In this document: positions 11,899-25,300 of the stretch, one piece after another
Numbering within the stretch: position 1 is the stretch's first letter
Layout: the number at the start of each line of letters is the position of its first letter
From: Acorus gramineus
Lineage: Eukaryota > Streptophyta > Magnoliopsida > Acorales > Acoraceae
Assembly (NCBI GenBank): GCA_030737835.1
Contig: CM060849.1
Coordinates: 12,915,716-12,979,715, forward strand
Length of the DNA: 64,000 bases
Direction: 5' to 3'
The notes under the pieces: generated by a model
What the model saw: the letters and a program-made list of their open reading frames with translations, nothing else
Told to the model about the DNA's origin: nothing
Databases searched by the model: none
Position numbers and translations under genes: made by a program

Positions 11899-12979
11899 GG
11901 CTTTTTAACGGTCCATTTTGTAGTCACATACATTATGATTAACATAATATATACTGCATTATCATAGTGTATGAAATTTTATCATAGTGTATAACATAAA
12001 ATTATTATTTTTTTTTTCAATGCGGAAAAATTATATTAGTATATTATAGTATATACTTTAATTCGTACAATAATATATATTTTAATAGACAAAGTGTATA
12101 TTTTTCTAAAAAACAGAAAACTGGTGAGAACTACACATAAACTGCAGAGGGACTGGATGTTTCATTTTCCGGGCAACAAAGACCCACCACCATAGGCCCA
12201 CGACACCCACTAATCAATGTAACCAAAAGGCCCGCTAAAAGGATGGCAGAGATACACTGCGTAGTGCATTATATGAAAAAAAAATCTCATCTTTTTTTTA
12301 AAAAAATTATATTAAATATATCTACGTGTATACTTCACTTTTTATTACAGTATGAACTTTAATGGGTGAGCATATAGGGTGGAGTGTCGACGAGGCTTCA
12401 CACAGAACTAGACATGTCATTCCCTAGCCAGCAGCGTTGTAAACACTCGATCCATTTTAGAGCCCATTACATTCTCATATACCTCTTTAACTCTCTGCAC
12501 TCATTGTAATGGGATATGTTCCTTATTAAAAAATTTACACATTATATAAATGTGTGCATACTGTCAATTAGATTATGTGGAAAATGATATGTTCAATCTC
12601 CTGTGCAGTCTTATGTGCAGCTCTCACTAGTTTTTTTCTTTTTAGGAAAGTATACATTTACCCATTGAAGTATATATTATTATATGAATTAAAATATATA
12701 TTGAGATACACTAATATAAATTTTTTCATTGATAGGAATACGATGGGGGAGTATTTTTACAAATTTTAATGAGGATGAAATGGTTTGGTTTGAAAAAATG
12801 TATTGGGAAAGAAAAAGCAAGGTGAGTTTTTTTGGGGACTCGGGGATATTCTGTTGGGCTTAGGGTGGGTTATGAAGGGTCCAACTCCACAATTTTTTTT
12901 TATAGGCCCAACTCCATTTGTACTTCATAGGGCCCTAGGCCCTCCCTGAGTGGAGACCTTATGCAGCGTGGCTTCGGTG
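11899..12979. other. Intergenic DNA, no gene supported
   Basis: AT-rich sequence with degenerate TATATATTATTATA-type words near 12650-12720. These also recur near 3620, 33720, 43900 and 50900 and probably derive from an old dispersed repeat. No exon is supported. Confidence 0.4.
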
Positions 12980-13960
12980 GGGTATTTTTTCTAAAAGGGT
13001 CATATGTCAAAACTTATTTATCAAACTAATCATACATTTTGATTATTTATTAAACTAGTCATCTAACCCCTCCACGTCAACTTTTTTATTTATTTTTATT
13101 GCCCATATGTAAAATGCCAATGGAAGTGGTATTTTTAACACTTCGTATTTTTTAAAAACAAGATCCTTAAAAACATCACTTCCGTTAGCATTTTGTTTTA
13201 TTGCCCTTGAAAAACACCAATGAGAGTGACATTTTCAATACTTGGTAATTTTTTTTTATATATGATCCTTAAAAACGCTACTTCTGTTTGCGTTTTGTTT
13301 ATTGTCCCGTGTAAAATGTCAACAGGAGTAGCGTTTTCAACGCTTGTAATTTTATTCAAGATTCTTAACAATGCTAACGGCAGTTGCCTTTTTCTGCACT
13401 AGCAGTTGAAAACACCACTGGATTAGGCTGGATCGTGTCTTGATCACAACCTTAATGGAGAGGTGGGGACCAGAGACCTACAAATTGTACGAGTCCCTTT
13501 ATAAGGGATGATTGAAGAAGGCTAAGACCATCACCGAATGTCTTACTCTCCTACAGATGAATGAAATCTATTTATAAAAAATAATTTCAAGTGTTGAAAA
13601 ATTATTAAGTGTTGAAAACGCCACCCCGTTGACGTTTTACACCGAGACAACAAACAAAATGTCAATGGAGGTGGCATTTTTGTGGATCTTGTGTAAATAG
13701 ATTACGAAGTGTTGAAAATATCACTCCTGTTGGCACACAGGGCCAATAAACAAAACACCCACGGAAGTAACGTTTTTAAAAAGTTACCAAGTGTTGAAAA
13801 CGCTACTCTCATTGACGTTTTACACGGGAGCAATTAAAAAATAAAAAATCTGACATGGAGGCGTCTGACTGGGTCAAATGACTAGTTTAATAAATAATCA
13901 AAAGACATGATTAGTTTGATAAATAAGCTTTGCTAGATGATCATTTTGGAAAAAAAGCCT
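12980..13960. mobile_element. ~980-bp foldback element with periodic AACGCYAC...GTTGGCGTTT-type core
   Basis: The outer arms pair: TTATTTATCAAACTAATCAT and TTATTTATTAAACTAGTCAT near 13020-13060 against ATGACTAGTTTAATAAATAA and ATGATTAGTTTGATAAATAA near 13880-13930. Between them a motif of the kind AAAACGCYACTCCTGTTGGCGTTTT recurs in alternating orientation at about 60-80 base spacing. A unique stretch at about 13400-13560 interrupts the series. It has no coding capacity. It looks like an inverted-repeat transposon whose core grew by repeat amplification. Confidence 0.6.
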
Positions 13961-15360
13961 ATTGGTGGCCTTTGCTCAAGGCCAACCCTGACACACAAAC
14001 AACACACTCTTTGAGACAAAAGAAATCTAATTTATATTATGCATCCAAAAAAGAGTATATACGCAAACTCTAACAAATGTTCATTGATCGACTATTTGAA
14101 TGAGGCGTTGATGCGTCAAAGATATATCGGAGTTGAATAAGATGAGAAGGGATTGAATAGGGAGAGTGAATGTAAGAGGAAGATTAAAAGGTCAAAAAAA
14201 ATTTGAAAATAGGTTAAAAGGACCTAGGTGTCTTTTTCAGTTTTTCTAAGGACTTATATGAGTGTTTAATTTCATATTGATGAAATATTATAAGAATATA
14301 CCGTTAAGATGGATGAAAATTTAACTTAGGGACTACATTGATTAACCATAACACCTTAAAAGACGTGTACGTCCGACCCAAGTTTGCAAAGACTTATGCC
14401 CGCTTCTTAATCTACCATTTTTGGACTTTGTATTTCGATATTATTACACTTACAATACAATTTCTATATTATAGAAGCAAAAAAATTTGCAATGACTCAT
14501 ATAAGATTATGCATATTTATAAAGACTTAGATGCCTTTAAAGAAAAATGATGTGTTGCCCCATGTGGATCACCCCATTTGCAACACTCGCTGATTTTCTA
14601 CATTTCCATGACTGTTCATACTTTCCTAACCTAGTCGTAAAAAAGTTCAATAATTAGTTGAATGGTGTCTATATATGTACTCATTGTTTGCAGCTTTACA
14701 TATAGTCTCGTATACCCAAAGAAGTAAATGCTTAATTAGAGTGAGCATGTAAATTTTTACCTTTTTCTATAAGTGAGTTGATACAATTCATCAGAGTATA
14801 TTCTTCATTTTTATAAAGACATCTATTTTATTACATAAAGTATGCACCTTAAAAAAACATACGAGGATGACATGTAGGACTACAAATCTCAACTGAAAGA
14901 TGGTGGGATGCAATGTAGGTGGATATTCTTAGATTATGCATGGTTTATGTGCATCCCATTTAATTGTCTCTCGACCTATATTAATATGGAAACTCGGCTC
15001 GATTATCGCCGTTTGAATTTTATTAAGGGCTAAGACAGTGATTATGCAAGTTCGTCCAGTCAAATTATTATTGCAATGGGTCAGGACATATTGATGAAAG
15101 TTTCAATAACATGGAATATATCTAAACCCATTTCTAAAAGTATTGAATTGGGTTAGATCATCAATAAAATTCATCCCATTGCTATCTCCAGCTCTTACAT
15201 GATGGATATTTTAAGTCCCAAGCAACTTTTTAATTAAAGGACTAAAAAATTCAAACAAGAAAAACAACAATAAAAATCAATGATAACAAAGGATGTTAAA
15301 TTTTTTGAAAACAATAACATCTTATGATCTAATTCAAAATCCACATGACATATTATATTA
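13961..15360. other. Intergenic DNA, no gene supported
   Basis: I see no exon, no RNA gene and no clean terminal repeats in this 1.4 kb. The longest open frame is ~70 codons of low-complexity sequence. Confidence 0.4.
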
Positions 15361-15867
15361 GGAAAAAATTCATCTAACCCCCTTAAACTGATTGAAATTC
15401 ATATAACCCCCTGATTTTTTTAAAAATCCATATAACCTCTTAAAAACACCTAGTAAATCTAAGTAACCCCCTGAATAAAATTTAGATTTACATATGATGA
15501 ATTTTTGTGAATATTATGTTTGGTTAACCCTGATAGAAAATACAGTATACTAAAAAAAATCATACGATGTGTTAAAAATGCAAAAAATCTTCTATAAATG
15601 ATGATTTTACTCTTTTGGATAGGGTTTTATAATATATCAAGAGATGGTAAACTCGTCATTTTCATATGATTTCTCGTATTTTTAACACATTGTAGTGGTT
15701 TTTTAGTATATTGTGTCTTCAGTGAAGGTTGATCAAACTAAATATTCTTAAAATATTCATCATCTATAAATGAAAATTTTATTCAAGGGGCTATTTGAAT
15801 TTATTAGATGTTATCAAGAAGTTATATGGATTTCGATCAGATTTAAGGGGTTGTATGGATTTTTCCC
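15361..15867. mobile_element. Foldback element, copy 2 (same family as 8972-9490)
   Basis: It starts GGAAAAAATTCATC and ends GGATTTTTCCC. The interior shares ACAGTATACTAAA, TGTGTTAAAAATGCA and TTTTTAACACATTGTAG with the copy at 8972-9490. The element sits about 500 bases upstream of the acyltransferase start. Confidence 0.65.
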
Positions 15868-16282
15868 ATTATATTATCATCATAATTATTTTTCAAACTC
15901 CAGTCAAATATTTCCAATCTCTGAAGCTGCAACGTTTCAAAAATGGTGTACTATCACCATTGTCAAAAGTCAAACACACCCCTGGTATTAAAATTCAAAA
16001 GATGAAAAAATTGAGTAATTCTTATACAAAGTAGGACTAAAATGTCATTTCACCAGACCCGATTAATTAAATCGACAGACCAACGTGGGACTGTGGGAGT
16101 GGTGGATGGTTTCTTCGTTTCCTTTTTCATTTCCTTTTCACACTCTCTCTCTCTTTAAATCTCTCAAAATAAACCAAATTTTTCAAAAAATTCTACAAAT
16201 CCTTTCTTTCTCTCTCTAAACATAGACATCGATAAGCATCTATTGAGTATTGATTATTCGATCTCTCTCTCTCTCTCTCTCC

Positions 16283-16306
16283 ATGAGAGGGCTCATGAGA
16301 AGATGA
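16283..16306 (+). promoter_or_regulatory. Upstream ORF 1 in the acyltransferase leader
   Basis: A 7-codon ATG...TGA frame just after the CT-repeat in the presumed 5' UTR. Its stop at 16304-16306 overlaps the ATG of upstream ORF 2 at 16303. Function depends on where transcription starts, which cannot be seen. Confidence 0.4.
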
Positions 16307-16371
16307 GCGAGTTCCAAATCTTCGATTCACTGCCGGCGTCGTATAGTGGGTTCTTCTTCTTCCATATGTGA
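16303..16371 (+). promoter_or_regulatory. Upstream ORF 2, stop overlaps the main ATG
   Basis: A 22-codon frame (starts MSEFQIF, ends FFFFHM) terminates with TGA at 16369-16371. The A of that stop is the A of the main start codon (TGATG). This arrangement is compatible with termination-reinitiation coupling, which would limit or time translation of the acyltransferase. It is an inference from sequence only. Confidence 0.45.
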
Positions 16372-19300
16372 TGGCCAAGCGAGTGTACGAAGTCTGGAAG
16401 GGAAACAATGTAAGGTTTCTTCATCTGGGTCTCTTTGTTTTGGGTGATTTTGACGATTGGGTATCCGTTGTTTGTGGTTTTAGGAGGTGGGTTTGATATG
16501 GGTCGTGTTGGGTTTTGGGATTGGTTTGGGATGAAATGGGCGTCTTTGGATTTGTTAATTGTTGCATGAATTGGGTTTTGTTTTGATATGGGTTTTTAAT
16601 GTAAAAAAGTACAGACTTTTTTTCTTTGGCGATTTTGAAACAGTTTATGTTAATCATCTACAGTTTCTGCTGATTCTCGTTGTGTCTTATAAAAAACATA
16701 TGTAGAGATATGCGCCTGCTGTTGTTTTTTAATGGGGATTCAGAGGTATCTTATGCTGTTAGGTAAAGTTTCAAACATACTTGCTGGGGAGTGGTATTCA
16801 TTTGGGGGGTACGATCTGAGGTCATTCTTATAGAATTCTCATGAAGGTAGCTTTTTTTTTTTATGATATGGGTTTATATTAGCTAAGGTATTGTTCGGAA
16901 ATGGGCTTGGGCAACTTTTGGAAATTCTACTTTTACTGGAATAATGCAATTCCAACTCGTTTTCAAACACTCATAGTTGTCCCAGCTTTTGTAGTAAGTG
17001 AAAAACAAATTTTAGTCATAAAAAAAGCTTTTCGGAAATCTATAAACAAAGTATGCTTCCTGTATAACTAATTTTAAAAACTGCTGGAAGTGAAAAGTTT
17101 TTTTTTAATCTCGTTTCCAAATGCTACTTAAGAAAAAATCAGCGGAGAGAGTGAGGGTTTTGTGAGAAGAATGCGCCTTGTTCACGTTATAGAATTCTCA
17201 GTGCATTTGTATCTCAACAATGCTGCTAATTCCACTGTCATGTTTATCAATCAGTATGTCATTGACATATTTAAATAGACCCAGGCATAGTCACAAATTC
17301 GGGATTCGGTGATAATTTGGTAGGGGTTTTGTTCAGTACAATTTGGATCATTCAAGAAAAAATACGGGGAAAAATTCGTAAAAAATTGGGGACCTAAAAA
17401 CAGTCTATATATATAACATTAAACATCCTTTCAATGTTGTATGCATTCAAGCATCCAAAGGGACAACCAAAACCATAAAGGTTAAAAAGTAATAAAAACA
17501 GGGGAAATTTCTGAATTCCATAAATCAAAGTATTATAAGAGGTTTTCTCATGATCATATTAATAGCAGTTGTTGCATTGAGTGACTCTCTTTTGTCTTTC
17601 CATTAATGAAAATCATGAGCTTCTCTTGAACTTTTTTTTTTAAAAAAAAAGAAGAAAGAGTGCAAATGAATAAAAAAAAACCAGAACTCAAAGAAGGGAA
17701 CCTGTTGATACTGAATTACAACATCCTCCATTGTAAGTTCTTTCCATTAATCACAATCGACATTTAAAAGCCTCATCACTCCATGAAAGGGGGGGGGGGG
17801 GGGGGGGGTGGACCTGCAGAGATGTAGAAGAGCACAAGTTGACGATGGTTGGACCATTGGAGCCGGTGGGGAGTGGGGACCTCTCTCGCAAAGTCAACAG
17901 TCGCATGCATGGTCACAAATTAGCCCAACTAATCGTGAATAATCGCACATTTACGGCGAACAGAAGGTGGGGCGATTTAATTGCCGACTAATCTTCAATA
18001 CGACACATTCGGCGAATAAGTTATTATTCAGGACGCAACGGTTAAATTCAAGGTAAGTCGAGGTATTATTGGAATGCATTTGTTTAGTTGGTAAATAAAA
18101 AAAAGGCGCACATGCCCCAATTTCACATTTTCACCGTCTCTGTGAGACTGTGTGTGTTTGCTGCGGGGAGAAAGAGAGGGGGGGGGGGGAGAGAGAGACC
18201 TCGCATAGACATAGAGTCGACAATCGCAGGCCGTAGCAAACACACACCGACTCACACACGGTGAAAATGTGAAATTAGGGCATGGGCCCTTTTTTTCATC
18301 TTCTAACTAAACAAATGCATTCCAAAAATACCCCGAATTTGACCGTTGCGTCCCGAATTATAACTTGTTCGTTGAATGCGTTGTATTGAAAATTAGTGGG
18401 TGATTAAATCGCCACACTTTCTGTTCGCCATAAATGCACGATTATTCGTGAATAGTTGGGCGTATTTGTGACTATGGACCCAGGGGGATCCATATGCATA
18501 TTCATCTCATTTTTTTATAATGGATTACGATTATTGAATGCCAAACTAATTAGCATGCTGGTTTATATAAAATTTCTGATATATTTATTATTATGAAAAA
18601 GTTAATGGACTTCTTCTCTAATTTAAATTATGATGTGAAACACAACGCTGACTGCTGACGTTTTTTATTTTAAATTGGTATCCTGATGAAGACCATATAT
18701 CCTGAAATTTTACAGTTATAGGTGCTATTTAACAATGGATTCATCAGTACCAGTGGACGCTATTCATCAATCTGCATCTTTAGTTATGGAGCAGTCGAGT
18801 TTTTCTTGCTTAATGAGAGTTATTTTATCTCAAAGAAATTAGTAGTTTATTAGATGGGTTGGGCTAGTGAGAAACCAGTTTACCTTTGAAATAGAAACTA
18901 TTATGTCAATGGTTCGTATCATAAACCTAAACAAATAAAAGTATTTTTTTCAGTTGCTCTGTGCATGAATATTGATCAAAGTTCCTCTAATGCTTGGTTT
19001 TGGACATCTTACCACTTTAACCTTTATATCTTGATTTGAATTTTTTTTTTTTGTTGAAAGAAGGGATACTTGATTTGAAGTTTTCCTATATTTGGTTTTG
19101 TTCCACTGAAGCTCTTGCCATGTTGCATTTCTCAAATTAAAATTATGCTTGCCTTAATCAATATAACCAGAACAGCATGGATAATCTTATGGAAAAAGTG
19201 TTTTTTTTATTGGATAAAGTTGAGATCACATTTATCATTTTCTGATGGTATTTCAATTGAATAAATGCATCTTCTAGCTATTTATGAAGTCCATGTTAAG

Positions 19301-22300
19301 AAAGTTTTTTCAAAGGCATGTTAAGAAAAAAACAAATGTGAGATTCTCTGCTTTATTTTTGAAATTCTTTCCCTTTTTAAGCCCCATCTTGGCATAGAGG
19401 TTTCAACATGCTCTAGTCTGCTTGACAGTTTAGTAAGTTCTATATTTAGCCATACACACTATCAAATTGAATGCTTGGATATTTTCTGTATTCATATGCA
19501 ATTGCATTTTGTGGTTTATGCATTTTTATATATGGTGTTGGTCGTAACATTAGTTGTGGATGGAAGACATGGGTGATTATCTGTAAATGGTAATAATGCT
19601 AGATTGCTAGGCATTTTTTTCTTATATCTTGACACATAAAGCAAAGTTAACTTATAGTTGGCAGTCATTCACAATTGTCATAATTTGTCCATTAGTTAAT
19701 TGAGATAGTGAGGAGATAGTGAGGAAAACCAAGTGCGCTTTTCATTTTTTTTAATCAAAATGCTACTTGGATTAATTCCTAGAACATTTATTCTTGGTTA
19801 TCCTTGTCTATACTTGCTAAATAGCATATTCTTCTTTGAATCTGATAGTTTCTAGTTACCGCAATGTTAGTCTGCCTTGTGCAATTTACTATGTGTTAAT
19901 TGCTTCCTTTAATAATCTTCCCTTTTGGCTTTCTTCCTCTTATTTGAGTATTTGATGAAGGCCACTCTTCTTTCCCCTCTTGCAGAAGTTTTTCCTTGGT
20001 GGGAGGTTGATATTTGGACCTGATGCTAGGTCACTGCTAATAACTATATCTCTCGTCCTCGTTCCCGTAGTGATATTTTGTGTATTTGTTGCAAGGCATC
20101 TTCTCCACAAGTTCTCTGCATACAATGCAGGATATGCTGTTTTGATTGTAGCAATTGTATTCACTTTATATGTGAGTATCCCTGGTATAGTTTAAAGTTT
20201 TTACTGTTGGTTATCTAAATTCTATGCATTTTTTTCTGTTATTGTCTTATGCCATAGTTTTGTCGAACAAGGGTGGTTTATGTGGGGGAAACTGTCACTG
20301 ACATTTTTTTTTGTGGGAAATATCATACTTCTCCTGAAGAAAAGCAATTCTATTAAAGACTGTTTGACGCTTCTGAGATTGTGATGGAACACACCTAATA
20401 GATACATTTAAAAATTTGAGTGAATAATATCGTATGCGTGTTTTTGAGTTTTGAATTTTTTTTACTTTACTTCTGGAACATGGTGTTTGATAGGATCCTT
20501 ACAACCATAAGGTGTGATTTGTTTGTTTGTCAAAATAAATCAACTCTAAAAGTTCATTTTTTAGTCAGCCAATATACCGTCTCAGCTTCTATTGGAGTTG
20601 CAGAACATATTTAGTCCAGTCTCAACTGTCCACTTCTGCCAGTGTAAAGGCAGGATTTCCATGATCAATGTCATTGATCCGCATGAGGTTTTGCATCATC
20701 ATAATTTGAGCATGGGGTATCAGGCACCAAGTTGATTGGGTGAAAGTGAAAAATAATTTACATTATGAAGGCATGAAGGAATATTGCCCCTTTATAGCAT
20801 CCATATAATTACAAGAACAATGGAGCACAGGTTACCATATAGACATGATCAAACGGTAAATCTTGAAAAATTTAGAAGCAAACATGACAAAGACACATAA
20901 ATAAATAAATAATGATGTGTAGTTGTATAATTATTTGATAAGAGAATTTGCAACCAAGAGGTCATAGGTTCGAGTCCCAATATATATATTGGAGTTATTG
21001 GATAGGCCTGTTGTTGGGCCTATTCCCGGAGGCCCGGGGGTTGGGGGGCAACGCCCCCCATGTGGGGAATCACCGATTGTGGGCGTACGGGGGTTTGGGG
21101 GCACTGCCCCGACTCGAATTTTTGTCATGGGTATTTTGGTCTTTTTCTATTTTAGGGTTTGTACATCTTGTAACTATATATGGGACCTTTCGACCTCCAT
21201 TACGTAATACGCATTATTCCATATATTTCTTCTTGATATCAGAGCCACAAAGAAACACTAGGGTTTCACGATTTTTTTTTTTTTCATCACGGGTCGTGGT
21301 GATCTCTATTATCTTTTCCTCTCTCGGGTCGAGATTTGAGGTTCGCAATGGACAAAACGCCGAAGGACCCCACGCCACTGTCGGGTGTGGAGATCAAGGA
21401 TACCACCATTCCGTTAGGGCACAATTCTCATGCTCAACGGATTACCACCGTGCTTCTTGATGGACGAAATTATCCGTCCTGGTCGCGCTCTGTTCGATTA
21501 TATTTGGGTAGTCGAGGTATATCAGGCCTTCTTCTTGGCACCATTAACAAGCCAGCAGAAACCGATACGACTTTCAATCAGTGGGAGATCAACAACTGTA
21601 CGGTTCTAGGTTGGCTCTTCAACTCCATGGAGACCCGAATCTACAATATGTTCATGTATCATGATACGGTCGACTCTCTATGGGCTGCGTTGAAGAAGAC
21701 CTATGGTCATGCCAGGAATGACTCACGGATCTATGAGTTGTACAAGGATTCTGCAGGCTCGTTGGGAGGAACTTGCCCACTATGAGCCTCTCTCGGAGTT
21801 GCCTAAGGAGGCTGCCACGATTGTGGTTGGCCGACTACAACGCCAACAGACATATGCGTTTCTTATGGGCCTTCGATCAGAGTTCGAATCTCTTCGTGTT
21901 CAGATCTTGAATACCACACCACTTCCTTCTCTATTCGAGGCATTTGCTATTATTGAGGGTGATGAGCATCGCCGTCAGATCTCTTCCTCAGCGACCACTG
22001 GAACCCTCGGTGATCAGATGGCATTGGCGGCCACTTCTGGATATGACTCTCGCGGCCACGGGGATAGTGGTCGCGGTCGTGGTCGTGGTCGTGGACGTGG
22101 ACGCGGCAATATTGTGACTTGTGGCCACTGTGGGAAAACAGGGCATGAAAAAGTCAGATGTTTTCTTCTGTACCCACACTTGATGCGATCTCACAATGTT
22201 GGAGCTCCTTCGTCTGCCCCTCGTGCTGCTGTTGCTGATGCCTCGGTTCCGGGTGATGCCCCCTCTGCTCCATCTGGGTCCTTTGATATGCGTAATATTC

Positions 22301-25300
22301 AGAACCATATTGATGCTATGGTTCGGGAGAGTCTTGCCTCTCATGTCTCTCATGCTGGTCTCTCTAATGCTGGTCCAACATCCTCTGCTGCTTCTTCCTC
22401 TACCTCAGGTATCCCCTCCGCCTACCATGTTAACCAATCAGGGTCTCCTACTTGGGTCATTGATTCAGGCGCTACAGAACACATGTCTGGTGAGTCTCGA
22501 TTGTTTGTTCCCTTGACATCACCTTCTATACACAGAGAGGTACGCCTTGCTGATGGCTCACTTACACCTGTCATCAGTAAGGGTACCGTTCCTTTATCTT
22601 CCTCTTTATCATTACACTCTGTGTTACATGTTCCCAATCTTGCTCTTAACCTTCTTTCTGTTAGCCAATTGACTAAGGCTTTAAACTGTTCAGTGATTTT
22701 TTACCCTGATCATTGCGTTTTTCAGGACCTGAGTACACGGAGGATTTTTGGCAAGGGGTATGAGAGAGATGGCCTTTACGTCTTCGGAGAACCACCCACC
22801 ACGGCCCATGCTTCCATTTTGTCCATCGATCATTCGCATAGTTTTTCTTTACAATCTCTAGATTTATGGCATGCTCGTTTAGGACATGCCAATTTTCAGC
22901 ATCTATGTTCTTTATTTCCTACTTTTCGCTCTTCATGTAAGACTCATAAATTTCAATGTGCTGTGTGTGAGCTTTCTAAACATACCCGTACTACTTATAT
23001 TTCTCGCATGAATAAAGCTTCTGGGTTGTTTGATTTGATTCATTCTGATGTGTGGGGTCCCTCTCCTGTTACTGCTTTTGGTGGTCATAGATATTACTTG
23101 ACATTCATTGATGATTTTTCTAGATATACTTGGGTTTATCTTCTTAAATCTCGGTCTGAGGTATCCTCTCAGTGTATTAATTTTTTACGCATGATTAAAA
23201 CACAGTTTAACATTACTGTCAAGAGTATCAGGTCTGATAATGGGGGGGAGTATGTCTCGGATTCTTTTCGGTCTCATTTGAATGAGTTGGGAATCCTTCA
23301 ACAGTTGACTTGTCCATATACACCTGAGCAGAATGGGGTGGCGGAACGCAAGAATCGTCATCTCATGAATGTGGTTCGTTGTCTCCTTCGAGGAATGAGT
23401 GTTCCAAAGTCCTATTGGAGTATGACAGTCCTCACTGCTGCCTTTTTGACTAATCGGACTCCCAGTCGTACTTTAGGAGGTCAAGTTCCCTTCCATGTTT
23501 TGTATCCTGGTCGTACTCTTTTCCCCATCACTCCTCGAGTCTTCGGGTGTACTTGTTTTGTTCAGGATAGGGGGCCTTCACGCACCAAGCTTGATGATAA
23601 GTCTATACGTTGTGTTTTCCTTGGTTATTCCACCATGTCCAAAGGATATAGATGCTATGATCCTATTTCTCGGAGATTGTTCCATTCCCTTGATGTTACA
23701 TTTTTTGAGGATGTGCCATATTTTTCTGACACGGTTCTGCAACATTCTTCTTCACCAGTTCGACCGGCATCATTTTTTCAGCCATTGCCTTTGCCACAGC
23801 CACGCCACCACCACAGTCGCACACCACCACAGTCGTTCCATCCACAGTCATCACCACCACAGTCTCCTCTTATTGTATACACTCGTAGACCTCGACCACC
23901 TCTCTCTCCTGCTCACTTGTCGACATCCTCCTCGGACTCAGGTATATCCTCTTCCTTGATCACTCCATATTCTGTTTCTGATTTGCCTCCATCTGACTCT
24001 GATGTACCTATTGCTCTTCGCAAAGGTCGTCGGAGTTGTGTCACTGCTCATCCTCTTGCCCAGTTTGTTTCTTATCAGGGACTTTCAGATTCCTACAGAG
24101 CTTACCTAGCTGCTACATCGTCTATCCGTATTCCTCGTACTGTAATTGAGGCATTACAGGATCCTCTTTGGACCGCCGCTATGACCGCAGAGATGGATGC
24201 CTTGCAGAAAAATCATACGTGGGCGTTAGTTGATCTTCCACCAGGGGAGAGAACTGTTGGCTGTCGATGGGTTTTCACAGTAAAATACAAGGCTGATGGG
24301 GCTGTTGAGCGCTATAAGGCACGCCTTGTTGCAAAAGGTTTCACTCAGACTCCAGGGAAGGATTTCCATGCTACATTTGCTCCTGTTGCCAAGCTGACTA
24401 CTGTTCGGCTTCTTGTCTCTCTTGCTGCTTGTCACAACTGGCCTCTTCATCAGATGGATGTGAAGAATGCTTTTCTTCATGGCGACTTGACAGAGAAAAT
24501 TTATATGGATCCTCCGCCTGGTTTTCGTCTTCAGGGGGAGTATTCCGGGAAGGTCTGTCTTCTTCTCAAGTCTCTATATGGACTGAAGCAATCACCGAGA
24601 GCATGGTTTCAAAGATTCAGTGTAATCATTCTCTCTCTTGGATTCACTCGTTGTCATGCTGATCATACTTGCTTCATTCGTCGAAGTAATGGACGGTGCA
24701 CCATTGTTCTAGTTTACGTGGATGATATCATTATCACAGGAGATGATGCTGATTACATTGTTAGAGTGAAGACTGAGCTTGGACATGCGTTTGATGTGAA
24801 GGATTTAGGTCCTCTTCGGTATTTTTTGGGGATTGAGATTGCTCGCTCACGCCATGGTATTTCACTCTCCCAGCGAAAATACACTCTTGACCTTCTTGAG
24901 GATACCGGTATGCTTGGATGTCGCCCTGCCACTTCTCCTATGGACCAGAACCATCGCCTTCATGTTGAATCAGGCGACCTTCTACCAGATCCTTCTTTGT
25001 ATCAGCGTCTAGTGGGACGTTTGATTTACTTGACGAATACTAGACCTGATTTGACTTTTGCTGTCAGCGTGGTGAGTCAATTCATGCATGCCCCACGGAC
25101 TTCTCACCTAGATGCTGTTTACCGGATTCTTCGATACTTGAAGTCATGCCCAGGTCTTGGCTTATTCTATGCTACTAGTGCTCAGCCTATCATTTCTTGT
25201 TACACTGATGCAGATTATGCTGGTTCACTCACTGATCGTCGATCCACCTCCGGTTTCTGTACTTTCCATGGGGACAACCTTATTTCCTGGAAAAGTAAAA

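Noticed and set aside
18028..18255. 75-codon minus-strand frame
   Set aside because: It spans the foldback loop and arms; Ser/Pro-rich content comes from the purine-rich loop.
20945..20981. tRNA gene
   Set aside because: Only a B-box is present; no acceptor or anticodon stem can be drawn. The same applies to the B-boxes at about 30205, 36965 and 49687.
21988..22637. Minus-strand frames of 71-121 codons
   Set aside because: They are shadows opposite the copia Gag/protease region.
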